Below are positions 12,042 to 23,574 of a DNA stretch of 64,000 nucleotides, one piece after another. Each line of letters begins with the position of its first letter. Positions within the stretch are counted from its first letter, which is position 1. Origin of the DNA: Dryobates pubescens. Taxonomy: Eukaryota; Chordata; Aves; Piciformes; Picidae. The position numbers were made by a program, and so were the translations under genes. The stretch is from assembly GCF_014839835.1 (NCBI RefSeq), contig NC_071646.1, positions 4,898,001 through 4,962,000 of the forward strand. Reading direction: 5' to 3'. Under the pieces are notes generated by a model that made no database searches, was not told where the DNA came from, and saw nothing but the letters and a program-made list of their open reading frames with translations.

Positions 12042-12480
12042 CGGGGCCGTCGCACAGCCGCGCTCCCGCCCTACCGCTGCGCAGCCTGCGCGCCTCCTCC
12101 CCTCTCGTCTCCGGCGCGCGCTTTCGCCTCCCGCCTTTTTGTCTTCCCTCCGCAGCCGGCGAGTGCCGCGCCTGAGCCGTCATGAGGTGCCGGCTCTGAG
12201 CCCCTTTTCTCCGAAGCCATGGAGAAAGAAAAAACGTGTAAACTGTTCGTTGCGCCGTGCCTGAGAGGTGGGCAGGTGCCCGCAGTCAAACCCCAGACGA
12301 ACACCCGGGCTGCGGGGCTGCGTCAAGAAAATGGTGCAGCCTCCTGCCTCGCACGGTGTCGCTCTGGAGGCGGCGGGGGACAGTGGTGAGAGAGGTGCGG
12401 GGCCGTTCGCCGGAGACACGACGGGGAGCGATCCTCCCGGGTAGCCCGGCAGAGTCCTGAGCTTCCGTCCTGGGAGGCAC
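11641..12480. promoter_or_regulatory. CpG island over NR1H5 3' end and SYCP1 5' end
   Basis: The region is strongly G+C rich with many CG steps, unlike the AT-rich flanks. It covers the last NR1H5 intron and exon, the 177 bp between the genes and the first SYCP1 coding exon. It most simply marks the original SYCP1 promoter. No TATA box is obvious. A bidirectional role is possible but not shown. Confidence 0.75.
12042..12218 (+). promoter_or_regulatory. NR1H5-SYCP1 intergenic spacer and SYCP1 leader
   Basis: Only 177 bp separate the NR1H5 TGA from the SYCP1 ATG. The spacer is GC rich and holds no AATAAA or ATTAAA. The first AATAAA downstream is at 12990-12995, within SYCP1. NR1H5 transcripts therefore probably run across the SYCP1 start, unless a non-canonical signal is used. 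Confidence 0.55.
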
Positions 12481-14186
12481 ACGTAGACGTGTGCGTGAAA
12501 GTGTGTGCCCTGCGCTCCTTTTTTCCTGCAAACCGTTAAGATTGGTGCTGGGGGGAACATCTGAACATAGACTTTAACTTTTTTTTCCCCCCTATCAAAA
12601 CCGAAGAGAATAATCTCCTCGAGCTCTTGCCGTGTGTTTTAACTGTGCACCACCGATGATAAAGGTGCTTGACGTGTGTAATTCACAACAGTAAATGGGA
12701 AGTGCACCGCTGGGATCCACTTAACTGGCTTTGATTTATCGGTCCCACCAGATGCAGTGTGCAGTGAAATTGTGCTGTGCTGCGCTGTGAGCTGTGTGAA
12801 TTGAACATGAGAGGTTTTCACGCTGACTGCTTAGGAAATACATTTAAATCGTGGTAGTCCGATGGGAAATGAGTGACGCTATTTACACCACACATTTCTG
12901 TGGCTTTTAAAACCCCTTGTAAAAATGAAATTTTTATGCTGGGACATAATCTGATCTGTTTTAGAACTACTCTTGGGAATAAGGCAAAAAATAAATGTCA
13001 AGTATTGCACCTGGAAAAATAATTTGCTTAGTGAGTTCTTTACCGTGAAACTGTGTGCAGGTTTGAAATAGTTCATAAGTTGTTGTCATCAAAAGCTCTC
13101 ACTCTGATCACAGCATTGTCTGTAAAGCAAACTACAAAACTCCCAACAGTTAGAAAGGTCTCTGTGAAGTAAGAAGCAAGAGAGTTCCAAAGCCATCACC
13201 AATACCTTGGGCTTTGAAAATGATAGGTAGTTTATCCTATTTTCATGTTAGCTGTACTTCTTTTTTTTTTTTTTTTTATTTTCCTTTTTTCCTTCCCCTG
13301 GGTTTCATAATCCTTTACAGATTTACCCACAAGAAACTAATTTTTTAATCTGTGCAGGGTTTTAACAAGTGCCCAGATGATGATTTTAATTTGCCATTTG
13401 TAATAATGAGTACACCAAGCCTGTCTGTCCCATCCAGATGCCTTGAATATGATAAGGCATATGAGGCCATGGTAGTGTTTAGGCAGTAGAAGCTACTGTA
13501 GTTACCTTTTCCAGCTTGTTTGAACAAATTGCCAGAGCTGGTGTTACCCTGTTTAAAGCAGTTTCAGATTTGTGAGGAAAAAAGGTCCAAACCAGAGACG
13601 CTGAGTAACAAATGTTCTTCATTGACTAAGCCAGGACAGCTGGACAACTTACCAAAATTTAAATTCTTGAGGTTTTAAAATACATTCTTGACTTGGGATT
13701 TTTTTCTATATGAAATTCAGAATTGTTATTATAATCTTTAAAGTTTTACTAGCTTGATCCTGGATAATTCAGAAGTGTCAGTTTCTTTTTATCCTTCCCT
13801 GTGCTGTGTAAGCATAATGGCTTGGACAGCTTACATTCTTTTTCAAGAGGAAAAATGTTATGGCACATTCTTACTTGACAGACGAGCATGAAAGGGAAGA
13901 AACAAGACGACTCTACGCAGAACTCAATAACAATGTTGAGGTAAGTGATGGAGCTTGTGAAAAGTCTCAGAGTTACATGCATATGTTGACATTTGTGCAA
14001 GAACATTCTCTGATAATATGGTTAGTACTGTCATGTGAGGCAGGAAGTAAACCTTCTGTTCCTTTTCAAGAATAATTTTTGTATAGAGAATGTGTGTTGG
14101 ATAAAATGCAATGGTGTTTGGGATGTAGATCCATATGATCTGTGTGATATGTGTGATCTCTTTAGTGTTCATGACTGCTATAGCTC

Positions 14187-14244
14187 TTTTCCTTTTGTAC
14201 TTTTCCTTTTCCTTTTGTACTTTTCCTTTTCCTTTTGTACTTTT
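14187..14244 (+). repeat. 20 bp tandem repeat, three copies
   Basis: The unit 'ttttccttttccttttgtac' is repeated about three times with little variation, in SYCP1 intron DNA between the exons at 13882 and 15018. Pyrimidine rich on the + strand. Confidence 0.85.
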
Positions 14245-17200
14245 ATTTCACCTATTTGGGGACAACTCCAAAATGACCCCAGTTGGAAGCACCCTCTGGA
14301 GAACACCTGGAAAACTTCCCCTGCTAAAAGCAGGGTCTGGTATAGCAGGTTACGTAGGGCTGTGTTCAGTCAGGTTTTGGGTATATTAAGGTTATTCATA
14401 TTGAATGCAAAGTGCAATATAAAATAAAGATGAGTAAAAAAACAATTTCAGTTTTGAGTGACAGAACAAGAAAATTCATTATTGAAATGGGTGATTTTGT
14501 GTGAAATAAGTAGCATAAGCTGTGAGTATTCCTTGATTTAATAGAATTTTTGCCTTTTTAATCTGCAGTCTTGCCAAATAAATTAATTCATCCTATTTTT
14601 GTTATTAAATATTCTGGTGTGAAAGATCAGATCTTGGTATACTTATAACAGAAATGTGAGGCATTGTTGTTTAGGAGTGATGAACTTGTTAAGCAGAGTA
14701 CATGGTATAATGCTTAAATACTGATTGCACATTATAACAGCTAACAAAAGTACAGCATCTCATCTCTTGTGTTAGGGATCTGCAAACATGGGCCAGTCAA
14801 AATATTTCATCCTTGAAATTGTTTGGATCTTGAGTACAGAAATTCTTGAACTTCCAACTTTGAATATTCTAACATTGTTAACTCAAAATATGTGCTCTGA
14901 ATTCTCCTACAAATATAGATGAGCTTGTAATACTGTTTGTTTATAAACCATAACCATAGCTCTTATTACTGGAAGTACTTACTATTATATGAACTTTATA
15001 CTGAATTTTACTTTTAGAGAATGATAATGGCATTTGAAGAGCTTCGTGTGCAAGCAGAGAATAACAGATTGGAAATGTCTTTCCAATGTGAGAATTCTGC
15101 TTCTTGGTTTTATGCTGCAGGCTTTCATTGCATACAGTTTCAGGCCAGAAAAATGAGAAGTGTTGGAATGGTGAACAGTTCACATTGTGACAGTCTGGAC
15201 CCTCTGTTACTCATGCTGCCTGCTTTAAATGCCAGGGCCTTTTTGTTTTTCCACTGGGTCAGATTTGGGGCTTTTCAAACAGACAAAGTCTTACATTTTG
15301 TCTGTGAGGTAGACTCCAGAGATTACTACTTTTTTTCTGTAATTGGTTTCTTTAAATGAATAGCTACAGAAAATAAAATACTGAACTTATGCTCTATATA
15401 CATGTTACTTAATATTTTTAATAAGAAATTAATATATGGAATAATGGACTAGTTCTGTAGAAAGTTGATGCAAAAATTTTTCTAAACATGACCTCAGCAA
15501 TTACTCTTTAGGAAACAAATTGTACAGGTCTCCAATTCGAAGCAATTTTAAATTGGAAATTGCATTTAACTTGGAGTACATTTTAGCTAACATGTTAACT
15601 GTGGATGTTACTGTATCTCAAAAGTAAAAGAAGAAGCAGTAAAAGTGGAGAAGTTTGAAAAAGAATGCAAACTGGAAATCAATATGAAAGAGAAGCAGGT
15701 AAATAAGATCTTGCAGTTTCTTCAATATTTTGAAAGTGCTTGGTTGGTTGTAAAATACTTGGATTTTGGAGGGATTAATACGGACCTTTGGTTGGTGTTA
15801 TTTGTTCTTGTGTGTTATTTGGAATGAAATCTGTATTAGGCTGCTGTATCATAATAAGTGTCTTAGTGACAGGATTAAAAAGTATCGTGTAAACACTGAA
15901 TACTTTGTTCTTTTTACATACACTTACCTTTATAAAGTGGTTTGTGCAGAACCACACAATTAGCAGAGCACTCATTATACCTCCTAGTGAAGAAATATGT
16001 AGTTCATATCTGGGAAAAAAGGTTTATAATGTCCATCAGGCCAGAGGCTGGTAGAGAGTTTAGGAATCTGTGATTTTTTTTGTAGTGGTGATGAGATACC
16101 CATAATAGAAGAATTATTAAGTTGAAGATATTAATTGTGAGAAGAGTTTTTAGTTTGTAAAGCAGGACTCTCAGAGGCTATGTCTTGTCTGTATATGGCA
16201 AGGTCAACAGTTGGAGGATTTCCTGGGAATGAATGTGATGTTGTAAAGAGACAAGGAATGTTTCCAGGACATCCATAAAAAGGACAAAAAACCCCACCAC
16301 CTGGAGCTTCATTTGATTCAGATTGTGCTAACTTTAATGATATTCCTTTCATCTCTTGGAATTCATTTTGGTTTTGAACTGAAGAGTTTCTTCATTGTCT
16401 TGTGACATCATTAATATTTGGCTAAAACCAACCACCTTATTTAACTTGAATGACAGCAGTTTCTATGCTAATCATATGTTGTACAGAAATGTAAGAGACC
16501 CTGTCCTTTCTCCTGGACTTCATTATAATGCTGTTTTAATTTTGTTAGATTTCAGTTCTTACTGCACAGAGTAATGAAAAAGATCATATAATAAGAGATG
16601 TCAAGACTCAGCTGCAGGAATCAAAAAATAAGATTGCTGATTTAGTAGAAGAAAAAAGTAAGAGTTCTCTGTGTTATGTTAAAATGTAATTGTAGAAGTA
16701 TAGGAAACAGGATCGTTATAATTTTAACCTGTTACTAGGCAGCAGGAGAATTTTGAGGCCTTGCAGGCCAAATTTTATTTGGCAGAGAAGCCGCTGATAC
16801 GGAATCAGGATTAGTAGCATAATCTCCCTATATATGAAATCTAGGTCCTTATTTCATAACAAAGGCTTTCTCTTCAGGCTCAGGTTACACCCTGTTTTCA
16901 TTTGAACATGGCAGCTTCATTATGAGGGATTTTTCTTTTCAATAAACTCTAGTGTGAACATACTATATTACTGTAAAGGTATTATTCCTTTCCTGGAACA
17001 GAAGTAAATTTTGTCAGGACCCTACCCCTGTTCTGGACAGTTTTCAGTTTCTGTTGAGCTTGTATAGTAAACATGGCACAATAATAGATAAATGTGTGTT
17101 TTCTGGTTACTGGATTGATGTGTTTCAAATGAAGTTAGTGAAGGGTCTTTAGAGTCTTAATATTTTTTTAGCTGTCCAAAATCAGTATCCTTGTTCTGTA

Positions 17201-18913
17201 TTCAGCAAGAGATGTTTCAACATCTTTGCCAAATAACACCCCAAAACAAATCTTATTTGCAAACAGGCAAATGATTGATGGTGTTCAGAAGCATAACTGT
17301 TTTGGAAGGGCTCTTTTTTAAGGGTGAGTCAAGTAGTGAAAGCTCTTGAAAACTGTACTGGGAAAAGGCACTGCTTGAGTTTTGCAAAATGGCCATCAGG
17401 TGCATTATGCAACTTGGTTAAGTTGAAGGAGTGTATTTCTCTGTAAAATGAAAATGCAAGCATTCTTTAACAAATACTGGGGTTTTTTAATATAACCATG
17501 TATCTTTTCTCTTAGGACACAAAGGAGAAATGCTAGAGAATCCCAGATCGGTCAAGAGCTCTTGAGGGAAGAACTGGAAGAAGCCAAAATTTCATTGCAA
17601 AAAAAAGAGGTACAGCTGGCTTACAATTTTCCAGTATAAATAGATTAGATGAGCAGTTGCATAAATAATTACTGATACTTTAGATGTGAAATAATTATAG
17701 CTGTTTATTGCAAAACATGCTTAGAAATCATATAATTTTTGAAGGTTACTCAAAAGAGCTTAGAAACTGAATTGCAGTCTGCAATGCAAGCATTAATTCA
17801 GGTCACTGGAGAAAAAGAAGCACAGGTGGAAGAATGTGCAAAAACTATCCATGATAAAGGAGTTTGAGACTTCCATTTCCAATTTGAAAAGCTTGCTGCA
17901 GGAAGAGCAAAATAGGTACATTTCACAGTTTAAAGAATAATCTTACAGGTAAAATACTGTATTACTGAGAATAAAGCGTCATCTGGGAATGAGACATCAA
18001 TCTCATATCTGGTCTGGTATAATTACTTGTTTGGGGCTTTTTAATCACTAATAACTTTTCTAAAAAGTCCTTCACCTGTCTGGTTGTTCCAATTACTAGC
18101 CCTTGAAGGTGGCTATGACATTTGATTTTGTGTCCTTCATGATTTTGCATTAACAACCCACTAGATTTATGTATGCATGTGTTTGTTTGCTTTTATGTCT
18201 GTTGTTCCAAAGCTGTAAAGGTGAAATACATGATATATGTTGGAAGCAGATGTATCATCTGCCTGTTGAAAGACAAATGTTAAAATGCTTGTGGTTAGAA
18301 TTTTGTCTTACTGTCCTTTAAGTTGCAACTACAATGCTTTGTACTACACTTCTTTTTTTTAATTACCATTTTCTTAGATTGAAGAAATCTGAAGATGAGG
18401 CAAAGCTACTTGCCATGAAGCTCAGAAATAAGTCTGCTGAACTGGGTAAGATTTGTAGAAAGAAAGAAAATGAGCTAACTGTTAAAAATGTTTTCTGCTA
18501 TTTCCTGAAAATGGATTGTCCCTATGGCTCAGAGGAATGATTTTACAGTACCCTGTAACTGTCAGGAGTGCTTACATTTATTTTCACTCCTCTGACTCCC
18601 TTTTGTCTGGTAGTCATTGTAGCTGGCAACAATTGCATGACATTGCTGTGCAGACTGTACATACATGCGTCCTCCTGGAAGCCATTTTAATTTCTCTGCT
18701 GTCTTTCAGTTAGGACTGATAGCACTGCAGACCTGTTTGGAAGGTAGTGTTAGTCTGATAAGCAGTAGATTCCAGGAATGATTTCTGTGTCTTGTAGCAG
18801 AGACAGAACACTTGCATTAAGATTTTCTGCAGACCACTCTCCCCATGCTGGATGTAGAATCACACTAATGGTGGTTAGATTTAAATATTGTTTTAATATC
18901 CTGTGATGTGATA

Positions 18914-18958
18914 ATAGAATAGAATAGAATAGAATAGAATAGAATAGAATAGAATAGA
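18914..18958 (+). repeat. (AATAG)n pentanucleotide array
   Basis: About nine perfect AATAG units directly abut the 3' end of the antisense CR1 at 18959. The array is probably an expanded CR1 tail. Confidence 0.9.
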
Positions 18959-19330
18959 CCAGGTTGGAAGAGACCTTCAAGATCATCGTGTCCAACCTAT
19001 CAACCAATCCAACACTACCTAATCAACTAAACCATGGCACCAAGCACCCCATCAAGTCTCCTCCTGAACACCTCCAATGATGGTGACTCCACCACCTCCC
19101 CGGGCAGCCCATTCCAATGGGCAATCACTCTCTCTGTATAGAACTTCTTCCTAACATCCAGCCTAAACCTCCCCTGGCGCAGCCTGAGACTGTGTCCTCT
19201 TGTTCTGGTGCTGGCTGCCTGGGAGAAGAGACCAACATCCGCCTGTCTACAACCTTCCTTCAGGTAGTTGTAGAGAGCATTAAGGTCATCCCTGAGTCTC
19301 CTCTTTTCCAGGCTAAGCAGACAGGCTAAG
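18959..19330 (-). mobile_element. CR1 LINE 3' fragment in SYCP1
   Basis: Antisense CR1 3' end beginning 'accaggttggaagagacctt', then 'tgactccaccacctccccgg' and the antisense of the 3' coding end. On the - strand it reads [20 protein letters not shown] and [20 protein letters not shown] with few changes. About 370 bp, plus the pentamer array as its tail. A young copy, between SYCP1 exons 18378 and 19967. Confidence 0.95.
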
Positions 19331-21357
19331 CAGATAGGCACTAGCCCCCCAAGTAAGAATCTATCTTTAGCACTGTTTTCCCAGTGTGCTGCATGTGTTT
19401 CTAATCCTAATATGATAGATGAGAAATAGGTAATTTGGTGTCCTTGTATGTATCAAGGACATCTAAACAAAAGTGTTCAAAAGTCAACTGCTAATGCTTG
19501 TCTAGAACAAAGTGAGACGTGACCTGTGAGAATTTCAGAGCAAAAAGGAGTTTGGTATCCAGTACTTGCAAAAAGCACCAGTAATGGGCATGTGCAGATA
19601 GAAAACACTTAGAAGTTACCAATAAGTGGTTCCCTTTTTCAGCATATCCATGTGAATATCTTGAGCAGGACAGGTTTTTTCTGGATATATGCAGATGCAT
19701 CAATACTCTATCCTTGCAGTTTATTTCAAACCATGATTGTGGAAAACATAATAGACTGAATTTTAGTTTCTCTTCAGATACATATTTGCTAATGCCTTTC
19801 TGAATAATTTAGCTCTGCAGGAAGTCATAATTTGTCTTTAGAATTTCTGAACTTAATCCAATGAGTTTTGAAAACTGGGCACTGCAAAGGGGTAAAAGCC
19901 TTATACTGCCTGCTAGATATGTCAAATTATTTCTGTTCAATTAATTTTACATTGTATGTGCTGTAGAAGAGATGACTAAACTAAAATGTGACAAAGAAAT
20001 GCAACTTGAAGAGCTGTCAGAAACAGTGGTAAGTGTTCATTATTCTCACGGCATTTGCTTTTCATATGAAGACTCTCTTGCTTTACAAATATCTTAAATG
20101 CCATATATAAGTACAGCAAAGATCAACCCACTATTTTCTGCTTACTGTTGTTTTCTTACAGCTTTTATTATGTGCATTAAAACCCCGAGATGTTTCTAAA
20201 AATAAATTGGAGCAGCTGTGCTGTTCTGTCTTTTCCTGAGTTATGTCATGTTCTAACCTCACTGTCTGAATAACAAACTTTTGTCTGGAATAGTTGGATT
20301 CCACCCTCTACCTCCCTGTTCATACAGGCTTTTAAAGTTCTTATTTTGAACAGTTTTGGTCAAGTAGCTGGTTCTTGTTAGTACTTCAGCTTTTTTTAGA
20401 ACAAACTGAAACAAAAGTTCGAGTCTAGAGTTGCATTACTGTTTTATTGCCCTTTTGTGTTTTGGCTTTTTTTCTCTCCTATCTGGGAAAGTTTGAGGAT
20501 TGTTCTAAGAACCACCATCCCCTTAAGACTTTCACAAAAGTATTTCTACTGCATCCACTTCAACTGCAGTATTTGACTGAAAATTCCCTTCATAGAGCTT
20601 CTATTCAGTTAGATTTTTTGAAGTAAAGGAAATGTGACTCAGGGCTACATCTGTTTTGTGTTTGTTTTGGTTTTTTTCATTTGGTAACTGCTTCTTTGAC
20701 CATCTGTTCTAGAGATTGAATCATTCTAGAAATGAATTATAGATACCTCTTAGCATGCTAACTTTATGGCTAAGCTAGCTGTATTGAACAAATGGAATTT
20801 TGTTTTGTTTACAATTATTATTAATTACTGTAAGTAACTTATTAATTGCTGTTATTAATCACTGTTTGCTTCTTTGTAGCTTAAGCACAGTTAACCCTAT
20901 CTGTGATCTAATTGGTTTTAGGAAATTGAGCTGTCATGTTTGAAAAGTGAGTTGTCAGCCCTTAAGGAACAACTTAAGGTTGGGGGTTTTGTGTTTGTTT
21001 TGGTTTTTATTAAATGTAGCAGTATGGGTGACATATTTGGCCTGGTCTCAGGCACTGTAATGGTGATAGCTGTGAAGTGGTGAAATTTTACTAAACCTGG
21101 GCTGTATATTCATGCAAGTTTTGTAAGAGAGTGTGATTGTGGACTATGTTCTGTAATTACACCAAGATTCTCAACATCTGGATTCAAATAAAATAACTTC
21201 CTACCATGTAACTCTTTTTTAGGAGAAGCTTGCAAAAGAACTTGCCCAATACACAGTTCCTGAAAGTGAAAAAAAGCACAAGGTATTTTTAACTTAATGA
21301 TGATTTGATTTTAGAACTTGGTAATATTTATATGTGTGCAATTTAACTGAAGTTTCA

Positions 21358-21930
21358 CGTGGTAGTGAGAAGAAGTTCAGTTATCCTCCCTCAGAAACCA
21401 TGGCTAACTCAGTCAGAGAAGCAAAATGGAGAAGAGCTATATTTTACAAGCAGGATGAAATGCAATGAATATATACACAATAGACAGTATTCACAGTATA
21501 TACAAAAATATACAGGAAAGAAGGTAACCCAGAAAACCTGCCCCTCCTCGCTGGAGGAGGGTCTCCCCCCAAAACCTTCTTCTCCCCCTTCCTCCTTTTT
21601 TTCCCAAAAAGGGTTAGAGAGAGAAGGGTAATTATTAAGGGAAATTCTGATAGTTCAAAGCATATGCTAAGGGAAGAAAAAGAATTAGTTTCTTATCTCA
21701 TTAGTCCAAGGTCAGCGCCAAGCACAGAAAGACGGCAGCTGCCCAGGCAGACTGAAGCAGACAGACTGAGACACAATCTGAACTAAAACTAAAACTAAAA
21801 CTTAAAGTTATGTTGCTGCCAATGAAATTCGTTTAGAATTATCTTTGTTTTTCCTTTTTACACCAAAGCATTCATCTAGAGTGTTTCAGTAACTGTGCTT
21901 CTTAAAGGCATAGCCTAAAACTGTCACATT
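21358..21930 (-). mobile_element. Solo LTR of an avian endogenous retrovirus, probably ERVL-like
   Basis: A block of about 570 bp unlike its surroundings lies between SYCP1 exons 21223 and 22003. Read on the - strand it begins TGTGACAGTTTTAGGC and ends near CTACCA, that is TG...CA ends. The flanks share a short TTTCA motif that may be a target duplication. No internal coding region is present, so this is an LTR remnant. Family assignment rests on the look of the 5' end only. Moderate age. Confidence 0.5.
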
Positions 21931-23032
21931 TCATGATAAATTATGTACATTCAACAAAAGACATTGAAAGACTTTTAATTTAAAACTTTTTTATTATTTT
22001 AGAAAATACAGACTTACTTTCCTGAGACTCCTAAACCTCATTTAGATCTGGACTCTGAATCTATTAATGTAAAACATGAAAAGACCCCGAATGATACTCC
22101 TATGAGATTCAACATGATGGGAAAGAAAAAAATGCCTCCTTCAGTATCTGAGGAAAATGCCTTGGGGAGTCCTTTGTTAAAGGTTTGTAACTCATAATAG
22201 TAAATAGTTTTATTTTGTGACTGTATTTCTTCTCTGTAGATGTTTCCTGTTCTTCTTCCACAGCTTCCTGTTCATTCTCCTTGATTGGCAACAAAAAAGA
22301 TTTTTTTTGTTCTTTGGGTGTTCCATAGCACCTTTAATGATCTGAATACTCAGTCTGTAAACTGGCTTATGAATTTGCATGATGTAATTACCACTGGAAA
22401 TACAATTTTAAATGCCTCTGTTTCTCTCCTAGACATATATTATAAAGACTCCTCCAGTACATAAACTGCAAAGTGAAAGCACAAGTCTGCATTCAGATTA
22501 GTGTGTGAGGAAAAAGCAAAAAGTGCTTCTACAGATGGATGCTCAGTCAGACAGCTCCAAACACAGTGACCTCCTGGTAAAAAACAGAGCCAGTAGTATA
22601 CTTTAACAGTTGTTTATGCCTGCTGCTTTATCTAAGAATGTATAAAAAGCACCTGGGGTTCTGTACCAAACACAATATTTATGTATTTTTATTTGATTGG
22701 TTCTTTCTGGAATGTATGTAAATGTGCATAATTTAGTAACTAGGTGACAGAGTGCCACGGTACAAAAATATGTATTAACTTTCCCCATGATTTTTAACAT
22801 TGTTTTTATTGAATTGTTGAGGTTTCATAGTAACAAGTTTCTTTTTTTGTTCTTTTTTTAATTCTTCATAGTGTAATTTTTCTAGGACGAAAGAAAATTC
22901 ATGTTTTTAATATAGTGTGATATAGTAACTTTTAACTTTTTAATTTCAAAGCATAGTCTCAGAGGAAGAAACGTTTAAAAAATTGTATAAAGATTGTCCT
23001 CAAGCTTCACAGTTCTGTGCCACAACACCAAA

Positions 23033-23095
23033 AAAGGTACCTTAGCTTTCCTTCATGCCAAAACAAGTACCTTAGCTTTCCTTCATACCAAAACA
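23033..23095 (+). repeat. 30 bp direct duplication after SYCP1 exon
   Basis: 'gtaccttagctttccttcat' followed by RCCAAAACA occurs twice in tandem right at the donor of the SYCP1 exon ending at 23036. The first copy includes the donor GTACCT. Confidence 0.8.
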
Positions 23096-23568
23096 GCTAA
23101 ATAAATTGGTTGTAGAAACTAATGAATGGCTTTGTTTTTTCATCTTAGAAACCACCTACACCAAGTGTAAAAACTCCAGGCTCTGTACTGAAACTTTCAA
23201 CCATGAGAAAAATGTGTGAGGCTGGATGGATTGCAGTTTCTAAAATTGACAGGAAAAGAAAAATTAAAGAAGCTGAAAAACTCTTTACTTAAAATTTACA
23301 AATTGCTAGCACTACAGTGCTGATTATTACAACCACAGTATTGTTCTTCTTTCAGAGCCAGTTTATATTGTTACAGTTTTTGTCATACTCAGCATGTTTA
23401 GCACTACATTCATTTACTATAGACACATACATTCTATAGATATACAACTACATCCACCTGCAGAGCAGGTTCTACATTTCATCTCCTGTGCTGTAGAAAG
23501 TCAGGGGAGCCATTAGCCCATTTAAGAATTTTGAAATAAGTGTTAACTGCATAAAAAAGGGAAAAAAA

Positions 23569-23574
23569 AATAAA
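23569..23574 (+). promoter_or_regulatory. Poly(A) signal candidate of SYCP1
   Basis: AATAAA 277 bases after the SYCP1 TAA, within an A-rich run. It is the first canonical signal downstream of the stop. Confidence 0.4.

Larger units (their letters stand above)
12219..23292 (+). pseudogene. SYCP1: SYCP1, synaptonemal complex protein 1, apparently decayed
   Basis: SYCP1 forms the coiled-coil transverse filaments that hold paired meiotic chromosomes together. Recognisable exons: 12219-about 12385 (MEKEKTCKLFVAP, then VPAVKPQT), 13358-about 13471 (FNKCPDDDFNLPF), 13882-13940, 15018-15087, 15625-15698, 16549-16657, 17516-17609, 17745-17915, 18378-18445, 19967-20028, 20922-20978, 21223-21282, 22003-22182, 22433-22576, about 22950-23036, 23149-23292. 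Good matches include EREETRRLYAELNNNVE, AFEELRVQAENNRLEM, VSEEETFKKLY and the C-terminal IKEAEKLF with a TAA stop. Lesions: no exons found for about 120 N-terminal coiled-coil residues or about 340 central residues, a frame mismatch between exons 16549 and 17516, a shift near 17850 that runs into TGA at 17865, TAG at 22499, and a lost acceptor before 22950. About 55% of the human length remains. Other exon phases still join, so decay seems recent in part. A functional copy elsewhere cannot be excluded. Confidence 0.85.

Noticed and set aside
12219-23292. SYCP1 as an intact short isoform
   Set aside because: The TGA at 17865, the TAG at 22499, the lost acceptor before 22950 and the phase mismatch between neighbouring exons cannot all be avoided by choosing other exon sets that keep the conserved C-terminus.
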